Assembly: GCA_022495005.1 (NCBI GenBank)
Contig: JAGYXB010000081.1
Span: 310,001 to 374,000 of the forward strand
Direction of reading: 5' to 3'
Origin: Rhyacophila brunnea
Taxonomy: Eukaryota; Arthropoda; Insecta; Trichoptera; Rhyacophilidae
DNA: 64,000 nucleotides
The position numbers and the translations under genes were made by a program. A model generated the notes under the pieces. That model saw nothing but the letters and a program-made list of their open reading frames with translations, did not search any database and had not been told where the DNA came from. Shown piece after piece: positions 1-13,238 of this stretch (position 1 is its first letter; each line of letters starts with the position of its first letter).

Positions 1-3000
1 AAAGATTATCTCTTTTAAAAATAAGTCTTTTAGTACCTACTAACATTAAAATGACATTGCAAAGGCCAGGAAATAGGGAAATCATATTTATGAATATAAT
101 ATGAATATGTATCTTTGAATGAACTAGTTTTCGTTCGCTGGTGTTTAGGGGTGGGACGACGAGGTAAGGGATGTTAAATTGTTGGCCGACAGTGGGAAAT
201 TGGCGCTTTTCAAAGTGATGGCAGGAGATCGAGTGACCGGCGATTCGACGCTGCCCCACAGTAATGCAAGCGGTCTCAGCGTCCTTTCGTATTGTTGGGT
301 TAACGCGCTTCGAAAAATAGACTGGCACAACTTAATAGTATTATCGATTTTATGTTACTACACCACTATTTATAGTACTCTTGATAGTATACTTTCTATA
401 CAAAGCCAACTTTTGTAAGTGACAGTAAGCTTAATAAAGCCACTTATCGTAAAAAGAATGATAACACTTATTATATGAAATGCTATAACCATTCTTACAT
501 GTGGAGAAACGAAAGAATTAATCATTATATAATGTAATATTAATATCTAAACAAGTATAGATTCTTGACTATGTGGATGACTTAGACATGATTCCAAAAT
601 ATAATTTAGTAGAACCTTTTGCTGCTCTGAAAGCTCCCGCAAAGAAACATTGGCTTGAAGATCAATGTTACAAACATGAAATAGATACTTATTCTCATCA
701 ACTAAGTACATAGTCCCCCAGATCTTTGAATCAACGACTATTTCTTTGAATGTGTCGATAGTTTTATATGGGTACCTTGGTTCTCTGATAAACAATAAGA
801 ATGTCATACGTATCTTAATGTAAAATTCTAATGAACATGACGCTGATTCGACCAATACTAACCTAGGTGCCGGAGTGTTGGACTCTCACCAACGTCAATA
901 TATGGGCACTGCACTCGATGTATTCAAAAAGAAATAATACTCATAAATACAATAAAGACTTATATTTTAAATGTAAAATATGCAATATTAATTATTTTTT
1001 ATTTGTATAATACCAAATGTATAAAGAATGTCAAATTCATAGGTACAAAGATAATATAGGTTCAAAGGTTTTTAAAAAAAATATTTATATTACTCTTATT
1101 ATTTTTAAAATTTTTTTCAACTATTGAATTACTTAGTGATAATTAGAGTTACTTTGGGCGCTAAATTATCAAAGTTATTTCCAAAAAAATCCATACAAAA
1201 TTATTACATAATATTATGCACACTATTTATGGTGTATGCCTAAAATAAGATCACATTAACTCGACTCATTATTATATTAATAATATAAAACAATATTTTT
1301 CTATTGTCACATCATAATAATATTTCACCTATTAGGTAAGTACAATATAATATATCATTAATATCGTCTTTAGTAATAATATGTACATAATTATTTTCTA
1401 TAAAACTACACAATTTAATTATAAGGTTTCTGTTACGAATATATTATTATTTCATAGTCTAAAATCATATTAGAAACACTTATACAAAGTACTCATCTGG
1501 TAGGCTTGAAACTGTCAAAATCAAATTTAATCAGTTGAATTATTCATTCGCTTACTAATTAATTTTCAATTATATACGTAGCCTCTAAGCTAACCGAGGA
1601 AATTGTTGAATAATGCAAACAGTAGCTGAATTTTATACAATGAGGTGTTTTTGTATTTTCCATTTATTTCCTGCACTCCAAATTCATTATTATAAAATCT
1701 ATTTCTCGTGTTCATTGACCGATTAGTAACAGATTATTTTTTCATCGAATCATTGGCTAGCGCACAAGAATGCAGATTATTATACAGGTTATTTATTATA
1801 CGTACAGATTTTTCCATAAAATATTTTCACAAAAAAAATATATTCCACGTGATAAAAGGATGAATTAATATTAAAATAAATTCAAAAATAATTAACAATA
1901 TAATAGCAACGTTGTAATACCTGATTAAAATTGGATCATACTATACAGAAAAAAGGGCTTATTTTTTTAATGTTTGTGAAATTTCAGTTTTGTAGAAATA
2001 TCGTAAATATCGTGAAAATATATATCACTGGTTATATAAAATTGTACAGTACCTATACAGTACACAATATTCAAATTCAAATTTATTTATTTACGTGTAG
2101 TGAACTTTACAAATTACAAATTCACAACATGACATGAAATAACAAATAAATTAAAGCAGAAGCGGTACATATTATAATATGTAAATGTAAATATATATAT
2201 TTTAATATAATATCTATAGTAGAATTGAATATTTCTCAAATAATGAAAGAGTATTTTAATAAGATTGATAAACAATATGATATTATGCATAAATTATTAC
2301 CAAATAATATAGAAAATCATATTTTAATACAGGGTTTGTTGTAAACTCTTCATAAAATATATAAATACAATTACAATTATCATGTTTACGACATCAAAAG
2401 ACTGGTTAGGTACTCTTCTAAAACCCAAACAATTTCGTACCCTTTGTGAATGCCAAGTTATATTTTAGCACCTTCATGAGCTTTTAAAGCGAAAGCTCAT
2501 ATCAAAGCTTTACTCCACGTGATTCTATTAACCTCTTTTTATCCGACCGACCTGAAAGTTTTTTTTACAACTTAGGTATCCATATTAAGTTCACCAAATT
2601 TAAAAGGTTCCTACAATATTGTTGTTTTATTAATATAATATAATCGACATATTATAATTTAAAGTTATATTTGATAAACTTTTATATTATATATAACAGT
2701 TATACAATTGATCAAGATTGTCAGTACGGATATAATATGGATTTTTTTTAAATATTTTGAATCGATCTTTAAAAATATTTACAGGGTTTCCCACAGTGGG
2801 ATATTTTATGTATTAAATATTTATTTAATGGTGTTAATTATTATTAATTCTTATTATTAAGGAAGAGATATGGACAATTAATTTATAACTATAATATGTA
2901 TACACCATTTACTTAGTCCATATCAAATAATATCGGTAAGGACAAATTTTGTCTGATTTGAGGAATATTCTCAGTTGAAAAATTATTACAGAAAATTTAA

Positions 3001-3965
3001 AAATACCTAGTTTAACAGTGTTGTTAGTCATTTTCGAACGGATGATACTATTCATGTTCTTAATTAATGAAATTATTAATATATTATTTTTGTTTTATTT
3101 TATTAATATGAAATCCAAATATACACAAAAAATTATAGATACCTTCATAGATTGATGAAATTTGATTAATATTATTTTTTTTTGATTTATGATTTATGAA
3201 GCAATGGTAAAAATACCTTTAGTAAATGATTTTTAATATACTTTTATAAAACTTTTATACCTATGTGCGCGCATGGTGTTAATACTACTATACACAATAC
3301 ACATAGTACCTACCTACCAAGACCGAGCTTTCGTGCGTGGCCAAAAGCTGTGCACAAGTAAGATTTTTCCTTTGAAAATTGCAATTCAAATTCAAAATAC
3401 TTTACCGAAATACAGAAATCCCGACGCTAAAGTTACATTTTTTAAGTGTGCAATTTCTATACACTACAACAATACAAATTACACAATAATATATTTAATT
3501 TATTATTTATTATAAAATATTACCCAGATATTGCTGCTTTTAAGACAAATAAATGTTTGAAATTTTATTATTTTACAGTCAATATTTTTTTGTTAAAAAT
3601 CGTTAGTCGTAAATATTTATATATATTTTGGACAAAGTGCCATTTTATTCAAATTTATACAATAGGGCAGAGGTTACTTAACATAATTATAGTGTTGATT
3701 GGCATCTTGAGTGGGTTTTAAAATATTTTCAACAATAATAGTATTTTTGAGATAACAACATACGCTGCCACAGTTTTAAAAACATTTCAAACCACTGCTT
3801 ATTTGAAGTAACAACAAATATTTTCATAATTCGCTAAAGCTTATTTTGGCGACTCTATAAATATACTAACGTTGTATATGTATCTTTTTCATAGTTTTAT
3901 TTTTAATTAAAATAATCAACAAGGTGTTTATTACATATTATTTGAACTATCGTTAAGACTACACT

Positions 3966-4297
3966 GCAGCTGAGGCACAGTCTAAAACGATTGTGACTAT
4001 GCAACGCGAAGATTGTGCAAGTGACGCGTGCAGAACAAAACATAATTTCTCAAAAAGTCAACATGCGTCCATTTAATGTTACATTTATTATTCTATCAGT
4101 AATAATAATAATATATTCATTGACATGTTTTCTTTTTCAAGTAAATGGGTAACGTTTTTTAGTCATTTTTAAACGATTTAAGAAATAATTGCCCCGTCTC
4201 CATCACAAAACAAATTGACGTGTTTACAGCTAGACTTTCGCTCTCCGATTGCTATCCAGTCCGAAATTTCGTCGCACCTATAGTTGAAAATTATTTG
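3966..4297 (+). mobile_element. SINE-like repeat family C, copy 1
   Basis: About 330 bp. It shares with the reversed copy at 23356-23704 a head (CTGAGGCACAGTCTAAAA, then GACGC), GCGTCCATTTAATGTT, ACATGTTTTCTTTTTCAAGT, AAATGGGTAACGTTTTTTAG and the end TATAGTTGAAAATTATTT. The head is tRNA-like only weakly. Confidence 0.75.
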
Positions 4298-5150
4298 CCG
4301 TTTCACTAAAATACCGTCTTAATAATATTTCATTTATAATAATGGTTAATTATGGTGCATTATGATTAAAAAAATGCGATCATTTATAAGCGAATTGTTT
4401 TATATATGAATGCAACAACATATAAAATATACTTCTCAAAATTGTCAACTCTAATTAGTTAGGCACCTAACGAGGAAGATTCAGCCGATTCAATATATTA
4501 TAACACCATGATTTAGTGATCTTTCAAAACTTATTCAAAGCCAAGTTTTACATTTTAATAAATTAGATTATTGGTATTACTAATATAAATAGATTATCTA
4601 ATTTGTATTATTAAAATACCAACTAAATTTAATTGTTGTCTGTATTATTTTATTAACTATTTCTTGGGTCATAAAACTACAACTATTACCCTAATCTGGG
4701 TCGTGGCCCAAAAGGTTAAGAAACCCAACAATACATGCTTCGTGGAAAAATCAATGACTTTCATTTTTTTATCAATGCATTTAAATTCTAGAAAGCGTTT
4801 ATATTTTTTCCCTTTTCACTTCAGTGAAAGCTTAAATTGCAATGTTATATGACATTCAATATATCATCATTTTGTTGGAATGATATATGAGAATTTTTTT
4901 GTTTTTCATGTATCATACAAAAATAATTACTGTTAGCATTGCTTCAGAATCATTTATTTTGCCTTCCATTGCGTTTCGAAACTCGATCAATCATTTATAA
5001 TTCAATACGTGGAACAACGCGAGAAAGTACCTACATGGTGCACATAATGCAAATCTTAAAAATTATATTCTGATAAAATATATTTACTAAAAACTATTAA
5101 AAAATAAACTAAAAATGAATTTAGTATATACATAATTATGAAAAAAATAA

Positions 5151-5220
5151 GACACCCCGCAGGAATCGAACCTCCATCTCTTTTGCGAATTATTCGTTGT
5201 TAAAAAAAATAGTTATTTAA
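5151..5220 (-). mobile_element. SINE family D head fragment
   Basis: The minus strand carries GGAGGTTCGATTCCTGCGGG, then GTGTCTTATTTTTTTC, the 3' half of the tRNA-like head seen at 51339-51413. Next to it at 5185-5215 is GCGAATTATTCGTTGTTAAA, another family D motif. Confidence 0.6.
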
Positions 5221-6974
5221 GAATTTAGTATAATTTTACAAAAACTTAAATATAAATGGCAAAATAATTATTATATTCATAAGTTTCAAAATTCCTAGCA
5301 TTATTCTTACAAATAAGTACCTAGTTAAATTTTGTTCTTATCGATAAAATTAAAATTAGTCACGACTACTGGCAACCATTAAAAAATGAATTGTTTACAA
5401 AAATATATTTATATTCCTTCCCCATACAATTAAAATTACTAAAAAAAAATGCTAATGCTTCCGATTTAAATGGAATCTCTAATTTCCTAAAAAAAATCAA
5501 TTTATTTCTATCGTTTTAAGCTGAGCTTATACATATTTCCAAATTCTCTTTGCATAATTTTTACGTTTTTGGTGATCAGCTCTTCCAAGTACGTCGTTAC
5601 TTTGGATCAACAACAGATTAATTATTAAAAAAAAGACTGCTAAGCACGGTATTCTAACCCACTACATACGAATTTATAGATGAACATTTTACCACCACCT
5701 GACTGTGATTCATATAATCAGTATCATTTTGGCTTCTAGTTTTTTTTTTTTAAATCTTACTTATCTTCCCATATACTTTTTTTGCTTATTGATACCGCCC
5801 GGCCATAGAATTTTAGGCACCCACTAAGCCTGCAACAATCTGATCTACCATCCAAGATTTATTTCGGCAATGCCCAGTCTTGTTTATTTGTCCTACATAA
5901 TTCAACCATCGAGCTTTAAACAATATAACATGAACCTATTAAGCAAGAAAATATAGAAAATAACACATTACTTTTATCTTAGTTTATAATATTTATTTCC
6001 TCATTCATATTTTGCTCTTTTATACGAGAATACTTTATATCCACCCTATATTATATTGAGTAAATGAATTAATACTTCATACAAGTTGAAACCTTTGTTG
6101 ATGTTGCGAAAATCGAACACTAGATTTCTGACAGTGAGTTAACTTTATTAGCTATTTTTTCTATTACAATTGTACTTTATTTATTACAGCACTGAACAAC
6201 TAAACAAATTAATATGAAATAAAGTTGTCTGGAATATTATTGATTAACCGTAGTATTATTAATTAAATTAAGAGCTATATCTCTTTTCGTACATTATATT
6301 TTAATAAATACAATACATTAAACCAAAGTTCACATACAAATAATTAAATTATCGCAAATTTTCATCACAGTTGTATAGGAATAATAAGTGGTATTAAAAA
6401 AGTTTTTTTATGTATATTAAAGAATATAATACATGTGATATTTCTGCATTGAACAATCGATAGCTCTTAAGATATTATTAATAATAATGTAATGTTCATA
6501 AATGCATTTATTTAAGCTAAAAATCATATACACAAAAATGGGTGCAATTATTAATAAAACAACAATGAATCAATAAAATTACTTATCAAAATCCGCGTTT
6601 ACATAATTAATTATAATTAATTTTAATCTATTCATCACTTTTACTTTGTTTTTGTACAAGTATCCAAATAACATATTTAAGATTTTAAACCACAATTTTT
6701 CTACATATTGTGTCCATACATCGCAAAAAAAAATCACACAGTATTTCTTTGAAAATGTTTTATATAATAGTAATATAAAATATACCATTGAAACTATGTT
6801 CTCTACCCCAAGACGCTCATTTGAATAACAAACATGTACCTATCTGCAGTTTTCTTTAACTTGGGTACGTTATTAAAACTTACTATGCTTTCATATGAGG
6901 ATATAGAATTTATATATTTTTTATAGTTATTATTCTCGTATTTTTTCACGAGTTTTCTGGTTGATGGCCTAGAC

Positions 6975-8123
6975 CAGGGGTCGGAATAAGCGGCTTGCAG
7001 GCTGCATGCGGCTCTTTGCATATACGTTTGCGGCTCTTCAGACATGAGTTCCAATTTCACCTCATCTCAAGCAACCTTAAAACTTATGAGTTTATGAGAT
7101 AGAGCCGCCGAATAAACTTAGACTCGTACGGCATACTCTCTAGCACTCTTTACTCTACTCATAACATGCGAAAAACATCAAACATCAGGAATTGGAAGAA
7201 GACACATGGCTACAAAAATTACATTTTATGGTCAACATTACTTCACAACGTAATGTTTTGAATATATTGTTGCAAGGGAAAGGAAATTACAAATTCTAAC
7301 CGAAGATATAGAGAGAGGTGAATTACTTCACTTCAACAATTGAAAACGGTATCGTGACGAAAAAGGTACTTGTTTCGATGCAATTTATTTCAACAGCGTA
7401 TTAGGAAAAATGAAGAACAGTTTTGGTGAACGTTTTCACCAGTTTAGTGTAAATAAGAATACACTAGCTTTTATCGTACATCCTCTTAAAATAAATGTCA
7501 ATGAATTTAACTTGACACCATTCGATACAGATGCTGGTCCACCCCAGATGCAGTTAATTAAAAAAAGCATGGAACTTTGGAGTAACAAATTAACAGATCT
7601 GACCAGCCTCTTAGAAGAACTCAAAAGAGAGAAATCCAATTTGATTTCTCAGCACAGGTAGACAGCTATAAAATAACTGCCTAAAATAGAAACAATAATA
7701 TTTGATACATGGAATAGTTTGCATGAAATAAATTATGACGCGTTAAAAAAACTAACTTTTGGTATTTTCACAATATTTGGCTCTACATACGAGTAAATAT
7801 GCGAACAAACATTCTTATCTATGAACCATATAAAAATAAACTAAGAAGCAGAATAACGTATGAAAATTTACAATCATGTACCTATTCAATTAGAAATAAG
7901 TAGCTATTTGTCAGATATAGTAAAGCTATGAAAAGCGATGCATGGACGCTAATCTAATTATTATTTTTTTTAAATCTTGAACTTTTTTTCTCCTAAAAAT
8001 CCAAATCCATATATATCATTATGTATATTACATATATGCGGCTCTCTGTTTCCTGTTCTTCCTGTTCTCTGTATCCTGTTTCCTTGATAATTTGGCTCTT
8101 CTCACTTGATTTGTCAACCTCTG
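6975..8123 (+). mobile_element. hAT transposon relic with perfect 8 bp target duplication
   Basis: 1,149 bp element flanked by identical GCCTAGAC copies at 6967-6974 and 8124-8131. The left end starts CAGGGGTCGG; the right end, reversed, starts CAGAGGTTGAC. A CAG terminus and 8 bp duplication are typical of hAT. Both subterminal regions are rich in GCGGCTC motifs, as in the GTF2IRD2/ZBED-like hAT group. The internal sequence is a decayed transposase on the plus strand, described separately. The DNA-binding N-terminus is missing, so this is an internally deleted, non-autonomous copy. It lies about 120 bp from exon 2, inside the following intron. Confidence 0.9.
7185..7870 (+). pseudogene. hAT transposase fragment (C-terminal half, GTF2IRD2-like), degenerate
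   Basis: Transposase reading can be followed through several frames. At 7188-7290 it reads like QELEEDTWLQKLHFMVNITS, matching the segment in this family where a W-L motif precedes a conserved DITSHLN-type stretch. At 7410-7530 it gives MKNSFGERFHQF and an NPF-like region. At 7741-7850 it gives FGIFTIFGSTYE, then after a stop CEQTFLSMNHIK, the hallmark C-terminal dimerisation region of hAT transposases. Stops and frameshifts separate these blocks. The longest open piece is 84 codons (7410-7661). The family assignment rests on motif recognition. Confidence 0.8.
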
Positions 8124-8254
8124 GCCTAGACCCCTAGACTGCAGCATTCATTGATGGTAAAAAAATATCTAGCCTTATATTCTGAGGCTGAAGCGATACG
8201 TAGTGATGTCGAAATTGTGTACGTCTAATAATTAATTATGTTTGTTACTCTTAC

Positions 8255-8398
8255 CTTGCATTTGGGGTATTCCTCTTGCACTCGTTTCGCTCTCCAGCCA
8301 AGAAGTGGAGGTATACAGATGAGGCCGGACATAAGCCAAACGGCAAAAATCATAACAGCAGCTCTCGCTGGAGTCCGCTTCTTCAGGTATTCAACAGC
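8255..8398 (-). CDS. Octalpha2R: Octopamine receptor alpha2-type, second coding exon (TM4 and second extracellular loop)
   Basis: A 144 bp exon of 48 codons, in phase 0 at both ends. On the minus strand the acceptor TCTCTTTCAG ends at 8399 and the donor GTAAGAG begins at 8254. It encodes AVEYLKKRTPARAAVM and continues through TM4 (about residues 213-233 of the joined protein, with the conserved W at 223), the IPPLLGW exit of TM4, and the second extracellular loop ending YPKCK. Joined to exon 1 it restores SITQ|AVEYLKKRTPAR, the normal ICL2 sequence of alpha2-type receptors. C249 should pair with C171 of exon 1, so each partner of the conserved disulfide lies in a different exon. The plus-strand open frame over the same bases (8276-8518) is a shadow. 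TM5 to TM7 were looked for on the minus strand below 8254 and not found, so the next exon should lie outside the window. Confidence 0.92.
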
Positions 8399-10630
8399 CT
8401 GAAAGAGATTAAAAATTCACTTAGTATCCACACTTATACTCATTTTTTTTTAAATCACTTTTATTCTAAATTTGTCAATAATACTTTTGTAATTCTGATA
8501 CTCTTAATACTATCATAAAAAATAAATAGAAAAACTAAAGTTTTTCCAGGTAACTTTAATTTAGCATACATAAAAACAAAATTCAAAAAAAAAAATCTTG
8601 AATATTGAAAATTGAATGTATAGTTCTTAATTCATTGAAGTTAAAACCTACACCACAATAATACTAGATTTAATTGTGTTGTCAATAGTAATTATTGTCA
8701 GTTGCGTGTGGCACTTAGCGAGGTGGCTTAAAATCCATTTAAACAAAACAAAAAACTGTTTGTCATCATTGCAAATAATATAATGTTTGCGTTCACAAAT
8801 AAATAATAAGTAGGTATATTTTTAATGCAATTAGTTAAATATAGTATAATGTCGTATAATTTTTCTATGTATTAGCATAGAATATTACAAACGTTAGAAA
8901 TTATTAGGTACTCATCTGATTTTGATGAAACTGCACGATGGGAGATTATTAAATAATAATTAAATTAAATTTTAATGACTGCAATACCGCACATATCCAA
9001 AAAAATAATGACACATCCAAAAAAATCTAATAATTGAAATGGAAAAGTATTTTTTTAAATCAACCTAGTTAAATAAATCAAATATAAATATAGTTTCTTT
9101 TTAATTCAAAGATAAACTTACAATAATGTAAATAAAAACGTATGCGTTTATTGAATACTTACTTTCATATTATTATTGCATATATTATGACTTTTTATAT
9201 TATTAAAATGTAGTAAGATGACGTTTCTTGGATATACCTACAGCCTACAGACAAGATTAAATAATTCTTAATTTTAGTATAATATTTTAAATGTGATTAA
9301 GTCAGCATGGAATCCGTCCGAACTCCAAATCAAGACGTTGAAACGATTCTACCATGGCTAAATAGATATAGATAATTCGTTTAAACATCCGGACTTAGCT
9401 CAATACAAAACAATAAAAAGCAGTATAACACGAGGATTCCATCCCCGTAGGTTTATAATACCTACAAACAGTAGGTCGTGGATTTCCACGTTGTCTTTTG
9501 GTTATAAATCTTCCAGGTTTCAGCACTTAGGATTAAGAAAAATAATCAATTAATTATAGTATCAGAGGGCGCCATCTTGCCTGACTCCTCTCCTGTCTTA
9601 TTTCAACATAAGGGACATATCAGGTCAAGAAAAATAATAAAATCATTTAAGAATGTTCCAAAATGGACACCAAAAAATGTTTATTGAAACCAGTAAAACA
9701 AACAAGATACACGCGGACACAGCCGCAGTTACGTTATTAAAGTTACAAAAATTAGTATCGAACCAGATGCCAGAATACCTATCAACACTACCAGAGTAAC
9801 CGGGGGGAGGTTATTAATAATTTCAAGAACAAAGAATCTAATCCTTCAAACAAGGTGATACGATAAATACCGGTGATAAATGCCGTCATCTTGGTCATAA
9901 TACATTAAGTTACCTACACTAAACTTAGTTTTAATGAACAAAAATTGTAGAAACATATTAAAAAATAAATAAAAATCAGAAGTAATAACTGATGAGTAAC
10001 AATTAATACTTGTAATGTATATATTAAATAATAATATAAAAATCTAATTTAATAATAGCAATTATTTATTTTCAAATAAGGCATACGTTTTTTTCAGAGA
10101 AGGGTAAAACGACACAGTTTTATATGTTGAAATAAATTAATGTTGAAAGCAATTAATCCGAATGCCACGTATTCAAAACTAGAGTGCGAACAAGATGGCG
10201 TGTTTTCCTTCTTCGAAGTGATTTGGGAGCGGAATTTACACAACGCCTTGTAACGTTTTATGATTTCGAACATGTACATGTACTTTGGGAATGATACCAG
10301 AACTGGGATGCCTTCAAAATACTATTGCAAAGTTATCAACGTAGTGGCGGTATTAAACTATTGTCCAATTTATTCCACAAATCATTTACTTATAATTGAT
10401 GTAGTAATTATTAAATAATAACAGTGTTTTATGTATATTTACAGTTTTATTTGAATATGATTAAATTTTAATTAACCGAAAAAAAATTAAATTTTTAATA
10501 ATTTTATTTATCCTACACAATATATTTTTGTAATAACTCGTTTATTCGACAAATTTTGTGTCGGTACCATATTGTATTGCTGATTATTTATAATAGGCGT
10601 TGACTATGTTTTTCGCGATAACTTTTTTTG

Positions 10631-10823
10631 TATTGTTGTTTTTATTTAATAAAACGCAATTCAAAAAAACAATAAGTTGAAAATGTCCCACTGAGGCGGA
10701 TGAAACCGGTCCTAATCTATTGATTAAAAGTGGAATAAGTACTACAAAAAATTGCGTTTTGTTAAATAAAAACAACAATACAATGCAGTTCCACCATGAA
10801 TTGACAGTTAACAAAATAAAAGA
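10631..10823 (+). repeat. Palindromic repeat family A, copy 1
   Basis: Inverted arms 10631-10660 and 10751-10780 match at 29 of 30 bases (TATTGTTGTTTTTATTTA start). The centre carries GTCCCACTGAGGCGGATGAA and ACCGGTCC, GC-rich against AT-rich surroundings. The right side continues AATACAATGCAGTTCCACCA, TTGACAGTTAAC and AATAAAAG, as in copies 2 and 3. Confidence 0.8.
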
Positions 10824-12924
10824 AAAAAAACTTTTTTTGTGTTAAATAGCTGATGTTTATAACATAACTAATTATTAATTAATTTTTTTATTAAGTGTAT
10901 AATAAAAATTATAAATTGTTAATAGTAAACCTTTACAAAATTCATATTCCAACAACATAAAATGCATTTTTTGTATTGTAAAATATATTATATTGTCATT
11001 ACTTAATATTTTTTACAATTATATTTTCATCTGGTTATAAAATTGAAGTATTGTCTAATAATTATTAATAAAAATAGCATTATTACAATGGAAATATTAC
11101 CTTCAGATTTATTAATATTTCTTATTATAAAGATTATTCTTTAGTTAGACGAACTTTCAGAAGGTACTTACTCAAAAATCCTCAGAAATCATGATTAATT
11201 TAATTTACTAATAAAACTTTAAGATTATTATTATGAACTCTATTTTATAACATATATTTAATATTTTTTACAATATTCTGTATTTAAAATATTACCACAT
11301 ATTATATTTTTATCGTTATGCATATTATAAAGTTTTTCTAACGATAGTTATTTGTCAAAATATCTTTTTATTGTTATATTTTTTTCAGGATATTGTTTAA
11401 TTGGTTTTTAAATGGAGTAAAACTACTTATTTATTTTAATTTTAGAAAAATTTTCTTCATGAATATTTTTATAACGTATTGAAAATTATGTGTTTTGAAA
11501 ATGGTATGAGCATCACTATTCATAATTAATTATTACTATTCAAACATTTTGATTAATGTTAAATATTTCCAAGCTTGTAATCTTGCTACGTACGCTCTAT
11601 AACACCTAATATGAGTATTGTAAACAAACCTCTGAAACTCATTTCGCGTTGAATATTAAATTATTAGTTTCTCATTTGACGCAAATTATCACACGCAAAT
11701 CAAATGTTGGCTGGAGCGTTTTGATAATTATAATAAATATTAAATGATATTTGCCTCCACGAGACAGCAATGGCTGTAAGGTTGCGTAAAACTCGGTTTA
11801 AATTTATCGCTACAAGTTCATGCGAACAGTTTAAACATCCAGGATAGCGAATAAATTAAATGTATGTAATATTTCAGTAACACGATTTATGAAAATTATA
11901 TTCAAAATAGTTTCAAGATCAAATGGATTGTGAATATTGTTATATGGTACACAAAGTATAATATTCTACTTATTCAAATGATTTATTATTATATCATACG
12001 CACTCCAAATTTGTTAGAATACTGAATTATGCAATATATGAGGGCACTAGTTGCAAAGTTAGTTACCTCCACTTTTTCATTTTCTTACATTTTTTTTGCA
12101 AAGAATTTTGTTCTTCTAGTAATTAATATGTATCAAATTTGTAAAATTTAGTTAAAATTGTATTATAAGTGAGTTAATAACAATGCCGTTAACCATCTAC
12201 CAGCTATTATTGACATATAATTTTATAAATAATAACTACTGTTTCCTTATAACTAAATTATATAGAATGTGTTTGATGCCAATATATTTTGCTATTTTCA
12301 TTAATAATAAAATAATTCCTTGGGTATATGTTTTTCAAACCAAAAAAATAAATTTGAAAGCTTAGTGTAATAGTATGATAGGGGACTTATTTAATTATCA
12401 CTGAATCATAAATATAATATTTAACGATATGTTTTTTATTAATGTACAAACATGAAAATTGTATAATTATATCGATATAGATATAATAATAATAATAACA
12501 ATATAAATATAATTATTGATAGTGAATCAAAAATGTGCTTTCAATAAAATTGAATATCCCTAAACCAATGAATTATAATAAAAATTATCTACCATACAAA
12601 TAGAGTTTTATATATTATGAAAGCGATGGTGTAGAGAGTATAAAATGCTAATTAGCCCAATTAACAATTCTGTAATGTAGGTAATTAGTATTGTAAGTGC
12701 ATTTCTTAAAAGCTTCACAATTTTATCTTGAAATTCAATAGCTAGAGTTGCATTGAGATTTTCTTTTAAAACCCATTGCATTTAGAAGCCAACAAGATTT
12801 TTTTATGAAACGAATGAACAAGAAAATGTTTTTTTTTTTTTTTTTTTTTTTTGTGATTTTACCGAGGCTTTGACTGCGACTCGCTGTCATATCGCCTCTT
12901 CTCTTCTAGAAGGGGATCCTTCGA

Positions 12925-13238
12925 TCAGGTCCTCACTCCTATTCTGTTAAATGGCTTTATAATTATTTTGTCTAGCTCTTCCGTCTTTCTTTCTTTCTTC
13001 TTTAGACGCCAGTGTTTTATGCACCAGAATCGCTCTCCTCCGTATCCATCCCTTCTGCATTTTCGATACATCGTGTAATCATTGAATTTCAGATAGTCTA
13101 ATTCAGACCTCAGCCAAGTCTCTGAGATTAATGCTATTGAAATTTTTTGTCTTATTAAGTAGAGTTCTATATCATCCTTTTTTGCTTCATACTTCTGGCA
13201 TTCCATTGTAAAATCCTAATTTGTTTTTTATTATCCAT
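12925..13238 (-). pseudogene. LINE ORF2 remnant: APE-type endonuclease start fused to 3' end
   Basis: ORF2 ATG at 13238 lies inside the last codons of ORF1; the two frames overlap by 8 bases (13231-13238). Translation begins MDNKKQIRILQWNARSMK, the first conserved motif of apurinic-type endonucleases with its Asn. One inserted base then shifts the frame to DDIELYLIRQKISIALISET, which carries the catalytic Glu motif, then RRDGYGG. Near 13045 a further shift hides AILVHKTL. By about 13000 the sequence has moved to what looks like the C-terminus (KPFNRIGVRT) and a stop at 12925. The same frame stays open beyond that TGA for about 20 more codons to a TAA just before the poly(A), so the TGA may be a mutated CGA. 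Confidence 0.82.

Larger units (their letters stand above)
1..8254 (-). other. Octalpha2R: Second intron of the octopamine receptor gene, 5' part, continuing out of the window
   Basis: Begins with the GTAAGAG donor after exon 2 and runs off the left edge. The sequence is mostly AT-rich. It contains SINE-like repeats at 3966-4297 and 5151-5180 and the hAT relic at 6975-8123. A GC-richer patch at 120-330 is open on both strands but was not identified. From 400 to 3960 and from 5220 to 6960 I see nothing beyond AT-rich sequence. Confidence 0.75.

Noticed and set aside
8276..8518. Plus-strand 80-codon frame
   Set aside because: It is the opposite strand of receptor exon 2, which has splice sites, correct phase and a clear TM4 match on the minus strand.
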